NCBI GenBank assembly: GCA_032622095.1
Contig: CP136066.1
Location: 200,716,978-200,780,977 of the forward strand
Direction of reading: 5' to 3'
From: Siphonodentalium dalli
Taxonomy: Eukaryota > Mollusca > Scaphopoda > Gadilida > Siphonodentaliidae
Length of the DNA: 64,000 nucleotides
The translations under genes were made by a program, and so were the position numbers. The notes beneath the pieces were generated by a model. That model saw nothing but the letters and a program-made list of their open reading frames with translations. It was not told the origin of the DNA and searched no databases. Of the stretch, positions 13,991 through 25,493 are shown in pieces (position 1 is the stretch's first letter; the number at the start of each line of letters is the position of its first letter).

Positions 13991-15480
13991 AATGGCATTT
14001 TACAATCAAATTATAACATAATAATATAGCATGTAAAGCATATAAAAATAGCCGAAATCAGAACTGATCAAACAGCTGAGTATAACTCATTCACTATTAT
14101 CCTAGATGTGGAAATGTTCGGACCAATTGTCATAACATGATTACTGTAAACATTACAATTCTGTGATTTGAATCGCAAATACTGTTCAAATCTATGAAAA
14201 TATATTCTTTTTGTTTCAACAATGAGAACTGTATAGTTAGGTCTTGGCTTTTTCCAGTTAGTATTGGGAATGGACACTGCATCACACCCCTCCAATCGCG
14301 CAACCATTGCAGGTCACGTCCCTGCTACAGCGTACCATTTGGCTATTAACTATAGACCACAATTTCCGAAACATCCCTCCGTGTTCGTAAGATGTTATTC
14401 ATTTAAATTTATTTATAATAACATACACGAACCAGATCCCATCTATATGTCCGACAAAAGGAGGACCATAACTTATGTCTTAATTTTAGGATTTTTCTTA
14501 AGAACCTCACGTTAGACTAAAGTTAAGACCAAAATTAAGACTATATTAAGTAAGACACTGTTCGTGAAACGCACTTACGACTGAAGTTTGAACTTAAGAC
14601 CATCTTACGTCCCAACTATGTCAGTTGCTTTTATGAAACTGGGCCTAGCCATAATCAAGTATGACAAGGAGTATGATTGATGGGCAGTCTCCAATAATAA
14701 TTATTGGGCTATTACAGTCTATTACCTGGTTAGTTTGATATCGACTGCGATATGAGCCCGAGGTAACGACCGTAACGTCGTATCGGTGTGAAGTATGGCA
14801 CTGACGAGCAATAGCACTGTCAGAAATTGCAACGCATTCCAGATCATATATTTTTTACCCATGATTGCAATTATGGAATATAACATATTTTGGTTTCACG
14901 AATGACCAACTCATAATTCCGTTAAAACAACTAATCCTTCAAATTATGACAACTATATAAGGCTTATCACTGAAGGTTTCTCATGCATATCACCATAATT
15001 CCCAACCACATCTTTTACCGGACTCGGCCTCCGGGTCGCAGTTCGACTTCTTTTCCTCTCAAAAAATTCACGTTTCTATAAATAAAACGACCATGTCTCA
15101 CTGAATACCAAGAAATGCGGCACATTATACGCGGAGCGCGAAATAAGGTTCTTATGAGTATTCCTAGGTCCGATATATTTTGGTCGATAACATACTGACC
15201 AAGTAGTATAATAATATTAACAATATGTCACTATTAGCCAGTCAAAATCATATACTAATAGGTTCGAATGTGACATTCCGGTAGTTTTTTCGGATTAGAC
15301 TGGCAAGGTAGTGTCATCTTTTGTTTGTACATGTATATCGGTGATTGATATTTATATATTATGACGAATGGAATAACAGTAGGATGATGTATTAAAATTA
15401 TACATTTTATGGTATTTTATTTTATTCGGATATCAATATTTTGTATATACACCAAATAAACTATATAACAAGTGTGTGAG
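13991..15480. other. AT-rich non-coding stretch, no gene recognised
   Basis: No frame here resembles a known family. At about 14500-14640 there is a run of short ttaag/cttaag motifs followed by ttcgtgaaacgcacttacga and atgaaactgggcc. That arrangement suggests an old dispersed repeat, but I could not define its ends. The rest is AT-rich with many short palindromic TATA runs. Confidence 0.5.
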
Positions 15481-15482
15481 AT

Positions 15483-15483
<1 letters not shown>

Positions 15484-15534
<51 letters not shown>

Positions 15535-15562
15535 GTGTGTGTGAGGGTGTGTGTGTGTGTGA
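15484..15562 (+). repeat. (TG)n microsatellite
   Basis: An almost pure TG dinucleotide run of about 45 bp is followed by interrupted TG with gagg variants. A Cys/Val frame through it is an artefact of the dinucleotide. Confidence 0.97.
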
Positions 15563-15670
15563 GGCTCTATGTGTGGGGCGTGAGATAGCGAGATTGTGTG
15601 TGTGTTTATCTGTCACGATTTTGGCGCGTTTAAAATTATCGCTCGCTCATGTCCGATTTCACACAAATTT

Positions 15671-17125
15671 TCACTAACCATGCTCTTAAATATTCGTTAA
15701 TGGGCAACTAAACCACAAACACTGTATACCATAAGTGTTTATTGGAGTGCCAGTCAACAATGTCGGATGGGGCACACTTAAGCATGTGGTCGAATCGTTG
15801 AATTGTGCAATCTTATCAGCAACGATATTATATATTGGCTCACGTTACCACATCTGTTGATAGAGTTGGGATTCTTTTCTCGATCTAGCAAGACAGCGCC
15901 TATATCTGTGGGAGAGTTAGATTCTTTTCTCGATCTGGAGAGATCTAGCTCCATCTCTTGTAACAATAGTTTCCCGTTTTATTTGTAAAGCACATCCATT
16001 GTCAAGAGTGTTCAATGTCGTACAGCGCACGGGTTGTGTTTCTTGGTCAACACACGCCCAACTGGATTTTCCAGTTAACCCGTTGGATGTGGTGCTCTAA
16101 GTTGGTCAGAGCATTGGAATATAGTTATTTACCAGAATACAAAAACGTTATCTGGAGCATAGCTCAATTCAGAAAAAAAATTAATTCCAATTTTTGTTTT
16201 AATCTAAAGCCATATGGCAGTTTGCACCTCAAAATACATGTTTCCCTTTTTAAGTTTTCCCGGTATCGAAATAGGTCTTTACATGATTGAACTACATTTC
16301 TGTAGGCATTGCCTGTGCCTGCATGTCGCATTGGAGTAAACAAAACACAATTTTAACACGGCATTTGGTTCCAAAACAACAGCCATATGCACGGCATGGA
16401 ACAGAAAAGAGCGTTCCGTGTTAGTCTATTCCTGATTGGTAATAATAAAGAGCGTTTTGTTTAACTTTTGTGCGATAAGTTGAAAACGACTGCGAAATGG
16501 CGGTGACAATGAACATGATTTTTTTCAGAGCATATGAAGCCAGCATAACATTAATTCGTGCTCGCCAATTTACCCTTTAGACGATTTAATAAAGTATGTA
16601 TAGTTACAACTAATCGCCCGATTCCGGACATTCTTACTAATAAGTGGGTTTCATAATACTCGGGTACACAGGCGCTGGTGAAATTTCACAAAAAGGCAGT
16701 ATTATGTGTTAAAGTATTGGTCCCATGTTACATTTCCGAGTTCTAATTACAATAAAGTTGCCTTGTCCGATTTGACACTATACAGCCGTCATGGCTATAT
16801 CCTACATTTACCAGAAAATAATTAGATTGGGCATATGGACTCATTAGTGAGAGGTTGTCGTGCATGGCCAGATGTGGACTTTCGAAAGAAGTTTAACACG
16901 CTTTGATTTTTTTCAGCCTAGAATATATAACGGTATGTTATAATCTGTGTTATTTTCGGTTAGAAAACAATAAGTGTTATCGTGCATGCAGCTAATCTAT
17001 GTGTAGAGAGTGTCTTTCTCATATCCCAAATGAACTATATAAATATGTAATGTGGATTGCCAAGCTGCACATTTTTACTTATTTCAGCCAACATGACTAT
17101 CTCAAATGGGTCACTAATTACATTT
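15671..17125 (+). repeat. Tandem duplication, copy 1 (1,455 bp)
   Basis: The copy starts at tcactaaccatgctcttaaa and is followed by copy 2 at 17126 with an offset of 1,455 bp. The two copies are nearly identical, differing by scattered substitutions and small indels. It contains one minus-strand copy of family A (about 16205-16552). It also holds a short internal repeat around 15858-15960, where attcttttctcgatct occurs twice. A 91-codon frame at 16015-16290 lies mainly antisense to the family A copy and is cut by a TAA in copy 2, so it is not conserved as a protein. Confidence 0.9.
16205..16552 (-). repeat. Dispersed repeat 'family A', copy A1
   Basis: Read on the minus strand, this copy has the family A landmarks in order: ggcttcatatgctctgaaaa, then aaacgctctttatt, gaacgctcttttctgttcc, ccgtgttaaaattg, gacctatttcgataccggga, and finally gcaaactgccatatggct. 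I do not recognise the family. Confidence 0.75.
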
Positions 17126-18565
17126 TCACTAATCATGCTCTTAAATATTCATTAATGTGCAACTAAACCGCAGACACTGTATACCATACGTGTTTATTGG
17201 AGTGCCAGTCAACAATGTCGGATGGGGCACACTTAAGCATGTGGTCGAATCGTTGAATTATGCAATCTTATCAGCAACGATATTATATATTGTCTCACGT
17301 TACCATATCTGTTGATAGAGTTGGGATTCTTTTCTCGATCTAGCAAGACAGCGCCTATATCTGTTGGGAGAGTCAGATTCTTTTCTCGATCTGGAGAGAT
17401 CTAGCTCCATCTCTTGTAACAATAGTTTCCCGTTTTATTTGTAAATCACATCCATTGTCAAGAGTGTTCAATGTCGTACAGCGCACGGGTTGTGTTTCTT
17501 GGTCAACACACGCCCAACTGGATTTTCCAGTTAACCCATTGGATGTGGTGCTCTAAGTTGGTCAGAGCATTGGAATATAGTTATTTACCAGAATAAAAAA
17601 ACGTTATCTGGAGCATAGCACAATCCAGAAAAAATATTAATTCCAATTTATGTTTTAATCTAAAGCCATATGGCAGTTTGCACCTCAAAATACATGTTTC
17701 CCTTTTTAAGTTTTCCCGGTATCGAAATAGGTCTTTACATGATTGAACTACATTTCTGTAGGCATTGCCTGTGCCTGCATGTCGCATTGGAGTAAACAAA
17801 ACACAATTTTAACACGGCATTTGGTCCCCAAACAACAGCCATATGCACGGCATGGAACATAAAAGAGCGTTCCGTGTTAGTCTATTCCTGATTGGTAATA
17901 ATAAAGAGCGTTTTGTTTCACTTTTGTGCGATAAGTTGAAAACGACTGAGAAATGGCAGTGATAATGAACATGATTTTTTCTGAGCATATGAAGCCAGCA
18001 TAACATTAATTCGTGCTCGCCAATTTACCCTTTTGACGATTTAATAAAGTATGTATAGTTACAACTAATCGCCCGATTCCGGACATTCTTACTAATAAGT
18101 GGGTTTCATAATACTCGGGTACACAGGCGCTGGTGAAATTTCACAAAAAGGCAGTATTATGTGTTAAAGTATTGGTCCCATGTTACATTTCCGAGTTCTA
18201 ATTACAATAAAGTTGCCTTGTCCGATTTGACACTATACAACCGTCATGGGTATATCCTACATTGACCAGAAAATAATTAGATTGGGCATATGGACTCATT
18301 AGTGAGAGGTTGTCGTGCATGGCCAGATGTGGACTTTCGAAAGAAGTTTAACACGCTTTGATTTTTTTCAGCCTAGAATATATAACGGTATGTTATAATC
18401 TGTGTTATTTTCGGTTAGAAAACAATAAGTGTTATCGTGCATGCAGCTAATCTATGTGTAGAGAGTGTCTTTAATATATCCCAAATGAACTATATAAATA
18501 TGTAATGTGGATTGCCAAGCTGCACAGTTTGGCATATTTCAGCCAACATTACTGTCCCAAATGCA
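17126..18565 (+). repeat. Tandem duplication, copy 2
   Basis: This is the second copy of the preceding 1,455 bp unit. Homology runs to about 18562, where both copies read atttcagccaacat before diverging. It holds the second minus-strand family A copy (about 17661-18005). Confidence 0.9.
17661..18005 (-). repeat. Dispersed repeat family A, copy A2
   Basis: This copy has the same landmarks as A1. It is the tandem-duplicated sister copy. Confidence 0.75.
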
Positions 18566-18596
18566 TTGATAACACTTGGTGTGACGGAGTTACCTC

Positions 18597-18945
18597 AAAC
18601 GGACATAGCTCATTCAAGCTTCCAAATATTGCCCACACAGTTTGAAATGAGGTATATATATATATGATAAATTGATAAAACACGAAATGTTGATATACCG
18701 GCTTCATACGCTCTGAAACAAAATACTTGCCAATGTGACACCCATTTTTCATTTTTTTCGCCCAGAAGTGAAAACAAACACTCTTTATTTATACCATGCA
18801 TATCTGCATGGCATAGGCTATATACCGGCTAACACAGAACGTTATTTTATGTTCCGTGTCGTGCACTGTCATTTATGTTGTCTATTTGGGACCCAAAGAC
18901 CGTGTTGACATGTAGTTGTATTTTTGTGACTTCATATTCCCCGTA
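18597..18945 (+). repeat. Dispersed repeat family A, copy A3
   Basis: This plus-strand copy has an additional 5' part: aaacggacatagctcattc, cagcttcc-like sequence, then gaaatgttgatataccggct and tcatacgctctgaaac. After that come aacactctttatttatacc, a ttccgtgtc segment and gggacccaaagaccgtgttg. Confidence 0.75.
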
Positions 18946-18969
18946 TATATAAATGTATGGTGAAAGTAT

Positions 18970-19245
18970 TTATCGACATATTGCGATACTGGGAAAAATT
19001 CGAAAGTATTGGTATATAATATATTCATGTATTATACTCACGAATATCTTGAATGTGTCGAACACCAATTTTATCCTAATTGTATTTGGAGGTATACCTC
19101 CTGAATTATTTCCCGCATGTCTATTTCGCGACATATAGGCACAACAGTTCATAACTTCGATGTTAACCAATTGTGGCCATGTGTGGCTTCTACTTATGAC
19201 TATATGTCTATATTGCATATGATATCGGAAATCAGTCCGGTCCAA
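18970..19245. other. AT-rich spacer with weak open frames
   Basis: Overlapping frames of 61-91 codons exist on both strands. They have low-complexity hydrophobic composition and no recognisable domain, and I do not regard them as genes. Confidence 0.4.
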
Positions 19246-19325
19246 ATTTTATTTCAGGAGTTATGACTTCTAGAGTCTGTTTGGGCGTTGTTTCACAATT
19301 TGCACACTCGTAGATGGCATGCCTT

Positions 19326-19690
19326 AAACGGACATGGATCATTCCAGCTTCCAACTTTTGTCTACATAATTTGGAAGTATGTATATATAAGACAGGTTGA
19401 CAAATACACAAAATACTGATATCCCGGCTTCATATTTTTATTGAAAATAATTTCCATGGCTATAGCTATATATCTCGAGCTGGTTCAAGTGTTTCCACAT
19501 ATATAGGTTAAACAGACACTCTTTATGTTTACGGCATTAGGAACAGCCCGCGGAATAATATTTCGAGTAGTTTATTGACCTATTTCGATACCGAGAAAAA
19601 TTAAAATGCAAACATCATGAGGTTAATGTGCGGGACAAACGGCCATGTGACTTTAACTCGAAACCCAGTTCTGCCAAACCTGTACATCGA
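19326..19690 (+). repeat. Dispersed repeat family A, copy A4
   Basis: This copy starts aaacggacatggatcattcc, then has gatatcccggcttcatattt, gacactctttatgtttacgg, gacctatttcgataccgaga and aaacggccatgtgacttta. It lies about 730 bp after A3 in the same orientation. Confidence 0.75.
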
Positions 19691-20520
19691 GAGTCATTAC
19701 TCTTCTTGATTCGCGCACAATGGGAACATTGAATATGCAAACAAAAACACAGCCAGACTCGACCCATCTTATGACAAATTCCCCCTGTACTCGCATCGAT
19801 GCAAATTTAAAGGTGGACTACATGTATTAAAATTGTATTTAGGGGATTTGGTCTGATGTAATAACAAAAACTTTACCACTATACCAACGTGAGTACAAGC
19901 GCATGCGTCATAATGCGGACCGTATATATATAAATCGATATGTGGATTTAAGGATAGCCATAACACTATACGAAAACAAATTACACCATGCAGACCGAGT
20001 TCATATTCATATGCGGACAGGCTCCCGTCAATGGCATATAGCAAGCATATTGTGTCAAGTTTTAAAGATCAATTGGAAACGAAGAAGTCCAAACTTAGAC
20101 ACAATTCAGTACATGCATGTTGCCGATCATTATATCTAAGTTGAACAATGAGGATAGCTTTACTGAACAAAATCCAACAAAGCTCGCATTTGCATGTGTA
20201 TAAGTTACCATAGTGGTAAATATATGTACTAATGTTCAAAACAATTGACCAGTAATTGGTAGAGGCTTGGTACATATAACATTTTGGTACATATAACATT
20301 TAGGAAGAATGCATCATATGGTGGTCAAGAAATACACACAAAAAACATCCAAATGTTAATCGTTTCAAGCAAGTCATATGCACACATTTTACTATTTGTA
20401 TTAAAGTGATGTAAAACACTCCGGTATGGTGATAACATAGAAATGGAGAATAATCTGTTCAATGTCGTATTTTTTTTTTTACAAATAGTGTAGCAAACGT
20501 CACAGCACACACCGTCATTC
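19691..20520. other. AT-rich stretch, nothing recognised
   Basis: Short overlapping frames occur on both strands. No domain, RNA gene or clear repeat boundary is visible. Confidence 0.4.
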
Positions 20521-20524
20521 TTAT

Positions 20525-20790
20525 ATATTAATTAAATGCAGTGACTCTCGATGGCGAAATTGTTTTCGTTAGTTTGTCGCCTATAGATTCGTCCCGAATC
20601 GAGTAGTAAATATTTACAATTGAGCGTAGTTATGACGATGTTTTCTTTGGAGTGCTACGGCCAATTTGGTTCAAATTTTTAGCGATGTTAGTAGAATGTA
20701 ATATTCCTTTAGTTGGCATAGCGCCTGCATACTAACTTATCAATTTAACACACCCGAACAAGTACATAATATGTCTTTAATTGAGCCTTT
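20525..20790 (-). repeat. Dispersed repeat 'family B', copy B1
   Basis: Read on the minus strand it aligns along its length with 31575-31846. Shared blocks in order are aaagacatat, ttcgggt, caggcgctatg, taacatcgc, gtaaatatttac, ctcgattcgggacg, aaactaacgaaaa and aattaattaatat. I do not recognise the family. Confidence 0.8.
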
Positions 20791-21061
20791 GAATAGATCA
20801 ACGCACCAAAGCCTCGTTTACCACGTTAGTGCCAGTGCTCAGTCATTGACCATTAAAATTCAATTGAAATTGTCTGCTATAAACCCGATATACCATCAGA
20901 TTACAAGATTTGCCCATATGACGTTGTATACAAATGGGAGACGAAAACACTTCCAAAGATATACAATATTAATTGTTCCATATTCGCTGGTGAATATATA
21001 TACATGTATAAACGGACATGGATCGCCCGAGCTTCCAAGTGTTGTTTACGCAATTTAGATC

Positions 21062-21692
21062 ACTCTATCAATCAAGTTTATTACACCATGTATGGTCAAA
21101 TGTACATTAACATAGAATAACAGGACAAGAACATCGAATATGCATGGAACAAAATAAGTAGCAACAAATACATAATAATGTTATTCTATGTTAATGTACA
21201 TTTTACTGATAGGGCAGTGTTCCTTTTTTGTTGTACTCGATTAACCAGTTCGTCACTTGATCGCCAAACACCTTTCTTTTTCAGTCCACAGTGGACGAAA
21301 TATGCCAGTGCCTGTAGAGTTGTTGGATCTGTGGGTAACGTCTCGTTAGGGGTGGTTAGGAGATCAGGTATTAGTTTCTCGTGAAATATGGCGCGCTCGT
21401 CGGACAGTGAGGTACAATGGAGGAGAAAGTGCTCCTCATTATCAATTTGGTTGCAGGTTTCACATTTGCGGTCTGCTTCGTCGAAATCGAAATAGCGTCC
21501 GCGCTCAGTGCCCAGTGTGTGACAACTAATTCTGAATTTCGTGAGGGATTCTCGTTGTTTGGGGGTGGAAATGATGTCAAGATCCAAAGAAGTGATTGTT
21601 TTGAACGTTCTGTATGTTCTAAGCTTGTTGCGTGGGGGATCACGTCTGTTGCTATTTCTGGGGAGTTTGCTGCGAGTATTATCGTTAAATAG
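21062..21692 (-). pseudogene. 3' end of a non-LTR (LINE) retrotransposon, 5'-truncated
   Basis: The minus-strand frame from 21692 down to 21186 (about 168 codons) encodes the C-terminal tail of a LINE reverse-transcriptase polyprotein. Visible features are the basic segment NKLRTYRTFK, then LTKFRISCHTLGTERGRY, then a Cys/His knuckle of form C-X2-C-X7-H-X4-C ending in HFLLHC. The frame ends at its own stop. Downstream on the same strand the 3' UTR leads to an AATAAA signal directly followed by cttgattgatag at about 21066-21082, the usual style of a LINE 3' end with a short TTGA tail. A stop lies immediately upstream of the frame and no polymerase core is present, so the copy is truncated and inactive. 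The family assignment rests on motif pattern only; the clade is undetermined. Confidence 0.75.
21101..21200. repeat. Perfect 22 bp inverted repeat in the LINE 3' UTR
   Basis: Arms 21101-21122 and 21179-21200 are exact reverse complements, separated by 56 bp. They flank the region just after the LINE stop codon and could form a stem in its transcript. Confidence 0.9.
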
Positions 21693-22261
21693 TTATGTCT
21701 TTATTGAGTTATCAAAGAAGTCGTTGATGTTGTGATGTGGTGACAGAGATGTGATTAAAGGCACGTGCGGCCTTAATTGTCGAAAATATTCATATTTGTT
21801 CCAAACACCGTAAACATAAAAACAATAAAACGCATACAGTTCCGTTCATATATAACATGACCATCGCGTAAACAGCATGTTATCATAAAGACCTACTATA
21901 TTTTACCCAAGCAAGAGCCTGATTGTGTTACAGAAGACAGCACAATGCTACTGTCTAATCACACACAAATGGCATAAACGCTCTTTATTAGTTCCATATC
22001 AGGTATTCACCAACAAAGAACGCTCTTTATGTTTACCATCATAATATAAACAAACACCAGAAAAGTAACTTTTTATGCTTTTGTTTACATAACAATGGTC
22101 AAACATATGACCATAACATACTGTTTATGCGATATTTCTTATTTGTATACGGACAAAGTCTATCTACATTTTGATGTTCTTTCTGTTTGTGGCGGTTTTT
22201 GACGGGTGGAGATATTTTCACAGGATACCCACCGCCAAGGCCAACCGTGTCTTTAACTGTC

Positions 22262-22608
22262 TACAAGAAGGAGTATAAAATAGGTTGACAAATACACGAA
22301 ATGTTTATATATCAGATTCATATTCTCTGAAAAATACTTGGCATGGTCACAGCAGTTTTACCTCTGTTTTCAACGTTTTGCATATGAGTAAAATAAACGT
22401 GCATATGTATGTTGTTTGTATTGGGACCCAAACACCGTGTTCAAAGTTGATTTTTTTTGTTACTCCAGTGCGCCTTTCTGTTGCATAAAATGCCCGTTAG
22501 AACAGTATTTCGAGTTTTTATCAACCTATATCGATACCGGCAAAACATTCAAAAGCGAATATTATTACATGCATTTTAAAGCGCGAACTATACCATATGG
22601 CTTTAATT
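22262..22608 (+). repeat. Dispersed repeat family A, copy A5
   Basis: Landmarks in order are gacaaatacacgaaatgttt, ctgaaaaatacttggcatgg, gggacccaaacaccgtgttc, atcgataccggcaaaa and ccatatggcttt. Just upstream, 21978-22045 holds two further aacgctctttat motifs that look like a fragment of another copy. Confidence 0.75.
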
Positions 22609-22965
22609 AATGTTATATAATACCCTAGATAGAAACTTTTGATAATCTACGGGGGGTATCGACTGCGATTAACTTATTACCCGACACTCAATTATATAGC
22701 ACTCTAGTCGGAATATTCGATAATGACATCACACCGCGGGTAATTAGATATATCCATCTCACTAATTTAAACGGCGCCGATTCACAGGTGCAACAACCTG
22801 ATGATTTGGCACAGAGCGCAGCGGGGGTCAAATATTTATGTCCTATATTCTGCCGATTTCTAGGTTTAGCTTTGTATGTGTTATACAAACTACATTTATC
22901 TATGTGTATTTCCTGTTTATATGTTTATATGTTCATATGTTTAATTCACATATCATGTTTATGTA

Positions 22966-23394
22966 ATGTACTATATATGCGCTCATGTGTTATGTGACAA
23001 TGTGGTCACGAATGACATATTATCATTAAAGACTCGGATGATGACACCACACAGTGGGGGATGCCGTTTATCCATCGTTCGCATGAAAAAGACTTCGCTA
23101 CAACATACGGACACGTGCTTGCCATTAATGAATGGGTTCCAGATTCTTTCCGGCAATTACTATTTGGCATATTTCAACATACTAAGCGGGCGGTACTTTG
23201 ACCTCGACATTTTTTATACGCTGTATTTCTCTGTCAGACGAGCGCGCCCTATTTTACGAGAACATATCATGTTAAACATCCCCAATGAGAGATTATTTAA
23301 ACAAATAATGACCATGACAGACTCAAAAACTATACGCCTCGGCGTAATTTGGAATGAGGTATACGATATATTGACACATAAAACGAACCATTGA
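22966..23394 (+). other. 142-codon open frame of unknown status
   Basis: This is one of the longest non-repeat plus-strand frames in the AT-rich region. It starts in low-complexity AT sequence and runs into family A copy A6 at its 3' end (from about 23325). It shows no signal peptide, domain or motif that I recognise, and no conserved counterpart elsewhere in the window. It is more likely a chance frame than a gene. Confidence 0.12.
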
Positions 23395-23665
23395 TATACC
23401 GGCTTCATATGCTAGCTCTGAAAAATAATATCAATGGTCACAGCCATTTGATAAACGTTTTCATTTTAATAAACGCTCTTTCTTATGAACAAACACCGCG
23501 TGTTAAACGTTAAATTTTGTATGAATTAAATGCTTCTTCCCGACACATATAATGCCCGCAGAAAGGTTGTTCGTGTAAGTACAAACCAGTTCGTTATCGG
23601 TAACAATTAAAAAGTGATTATTTATTAGATGTATTTATGAGTGCAAACCGCCATGTGTCTTGAGA
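23325..23665 (+). repeat. Dispersed repeat family A, copy A6
   Basis: Landmarks in order are gatataccggcttcatatgc, ctctgaaaaata, atggtcacagcc, aaacgctctttcttatgaac and gcaaaccgccatgtgtcttg. Confidence 0.75.
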
Positions 23666-23769
23666 TAAAAAAAATATGTATATTTAATTTAAAACACTTT
23701 TGTTTTTTTTAAATTGAGCTCTGCTCCATTCACTTATTATTTATTTTATATTTTTGTTAATTAAATCTA

Positions 23770-23885
23770 ACACCGTGATAACATCCGCTAGGGTACCCCG
23801 AGTCACCACACCAAATGTAATTGAAATCGGTATAGGGAGAAAATCCGGGAAGATAGACAGATAGATAGACAAACTTTCACACTGA
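23770..23885 (+). repeat. Dispersed-repeat fragment with (GATA/GACA) tail
   Basis: An accaaatgtaattgaaatcg core is followed by gaaaatccgg and an agacagatagatagacaaac tail. The same accaaat-ttgaaatcgg style recurs in the array from 62580, where a cagacagacaaaaagacaga tail is present near 63100. This suggests a related element end. Confidence 0.5.
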
Positions 23886-23969
23886 ATTTATACTCTTATA
23901 TATATCTAGACCAAGAGATATTCATTACAATGTGTATATTATGTATTTAGTCTGGCCATCGTTTTTATG

Positions 23970-24345
23970 GTGTGTTGATATGCCAGCTTCGTGATCTGTG
24001 GCAATACATGCCATGGCTACAGCAGTTTTACAGCTATGTTCTACTTTTCACATACATAAAAGTGAAGAAAAAACGTTCTTCATGTCTGCGATATCTAGAA
24101 TAGACTAATACTGAACGCTCTTTTCTAAACCACCTCGTGGAATTTTCTGTTTTTGTTTGGGACCCAAACACCGTGTAGTGTTTAAAGTTGTATTTTACAT
24201 TACATCAATATGTCTTTTTTTGGGAACTCGGCATGCTCATTTAACGGCAGAGTGTACATGTATGTATCGACCTATTTCGGTACCGGTAAAATTTCGAAAG
24301 TGAACATTATTAGCTGTATTTTGAATCACAAACCGCCATGTGCCA
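23970..24345 (+). repeat. Dispersed repeat family A, copy A7
   Basis: Landmarks in order are tgatatgccagcttcgtgat, atgccatggctacagcag, gaacgctcttttc, gggacccaaacaccgtgtag, gacctatttcggtaccggta and cacaaaccgccatgtgcc. Around 24420-24450 a further gccgccatgtggctttgatg suggests another partial copy. Confidence 0.75.
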
Positions 24346-24349
24346 AGTA

Positions 24350-25190
24350 ACATCACTTATCTAATCAAAGCACGTACCAAATTGTCATATGCTGACCTAA
24401 CAGAACTGACAAATTACTTTGAATTACGATTGGGGCCGCCATGTGGCTTTGATGCCATGATATCACGCGCCCACACCGAATATATAATTTGATTTGGGGT
24501 AATTGATTTGATGTTACACAACCAAGAGACGTTCGTTGGTTATGGATACGTCCATTCTAAAGTTTGTTAGGAAACTCACGCTGATGTTCAACTCCGATAC
24601 ACGGAGTATCTTAGACATATTTTATTGCTGTATACACACGAGTACATATACCAATTTGGATGTCGACAGCACTTACGGTATGCGGATATTGTTTGTCCCT
24701 GGTACATTGTGCCTGCTTTCAGTCAAAGAAATGTAAACTTATTGGACATGTAAACTTATTGGTTGCTTATCGGTACTTGTCCCCATTATTGGAATCTAAG
24801 TTGGTCGATTTGTGGTCGCTGGTCTGGATCTGGTTTCACGCGTTTATCTGACTTTAAGGAGGAGTAAATTTCTAATCTGCTCTAACGTTTTGTAGTTTGC
24901 AGGGTCCGCGCTGGACCAAAATTTACTTTGCCATGTAATTCGCCAAAAGAAATTTTTGTTTGCCAAATTATTTCAAAATTTGCCAAATACTATCCTTGTA
25001 AGTATCATTTTCTGCAACTTTGAGTCTTATGTTCTGACACTCGCGGTTTGAACAACGTTTGATATCGATAGAAAAGCGAGTAGTTAATAATTATATTCGC
25101 ATCTCTAGTCTATCACCACATAATACACCAATAATCAAACAATAACACGATAGAAGGGTTGCCTTATCAGAAGGGCGCATCACAAGAGGA
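24350..25190. other. AT-rich stretch, nothing recognised
   Basis: There are short open frames only. Around 24950-25000, and again at 25680-25750, tttgccaaat-like motifs recur on either side of the SINE. This suggests a small local repeat split by that insertion. Confidence 0.35.
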
Positions 25191-25200
25191 TCTGCTATGT

Positions 25201-25485
25201 TTGTTTGTTTGTTAGGGTTTATAGTCGTTCTAGCGCTAGGCCACAAACGACGTTGTCAATTTTACGGGTGGAGGAAAGACCACACAGAGGCTTAATTTCA
25301 CCGGGAAATCGTTCCACTGCGTGTAGAAACCACAGACACCGGAAAGCAACTGACAACCTTGCCCAGGTACACGATTCCGGTCACCCTCTATATGACGGGG
25401 TTAGAACCAGCTTCGTCGGGCTGGACGGTCTGTGGCGGCGTAATGCAGCTGGAACTCTACCGACTGGACCACCGGGGCCCCGGTT
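25201..25485 (-). mobile_element. tRNA-derived SINE
   Basis: On the minus strand the head carries RNA polymerase III internal promoter boxes. Box A is tggtccagtcgg (25460-25471, reverse complement) and box B is ggttctaacccc (25397-25408), with about 51 bp between them. A ~190 bp body follows and ends at aaccctaacaaacaaacaaa, an A-rich AAAC tail. The element is flanked by an 8 bp direct repeat tgctatgt (25193-25200 and 25486-25493), consistent with a target-site duplication. The 96-codon plus-strand frame across it is not a gene. A tRNA-related head with a body and (AAAC)n tail is the standard SINE layout; I cannot name the family. Confidence 0.8.
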
Positions 25486-25493
25486 TGCTATGT

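Noticed and set aside
15489-15677. Cys/Val-rich 62-codon frame
   Set aside because: Translation of a (TG)n tract.
16015-16290. 91-codon frame as a gene
   Set aside because: Largely antisense to a family A repeat and interrupted by a stop in the tandem duplicate.
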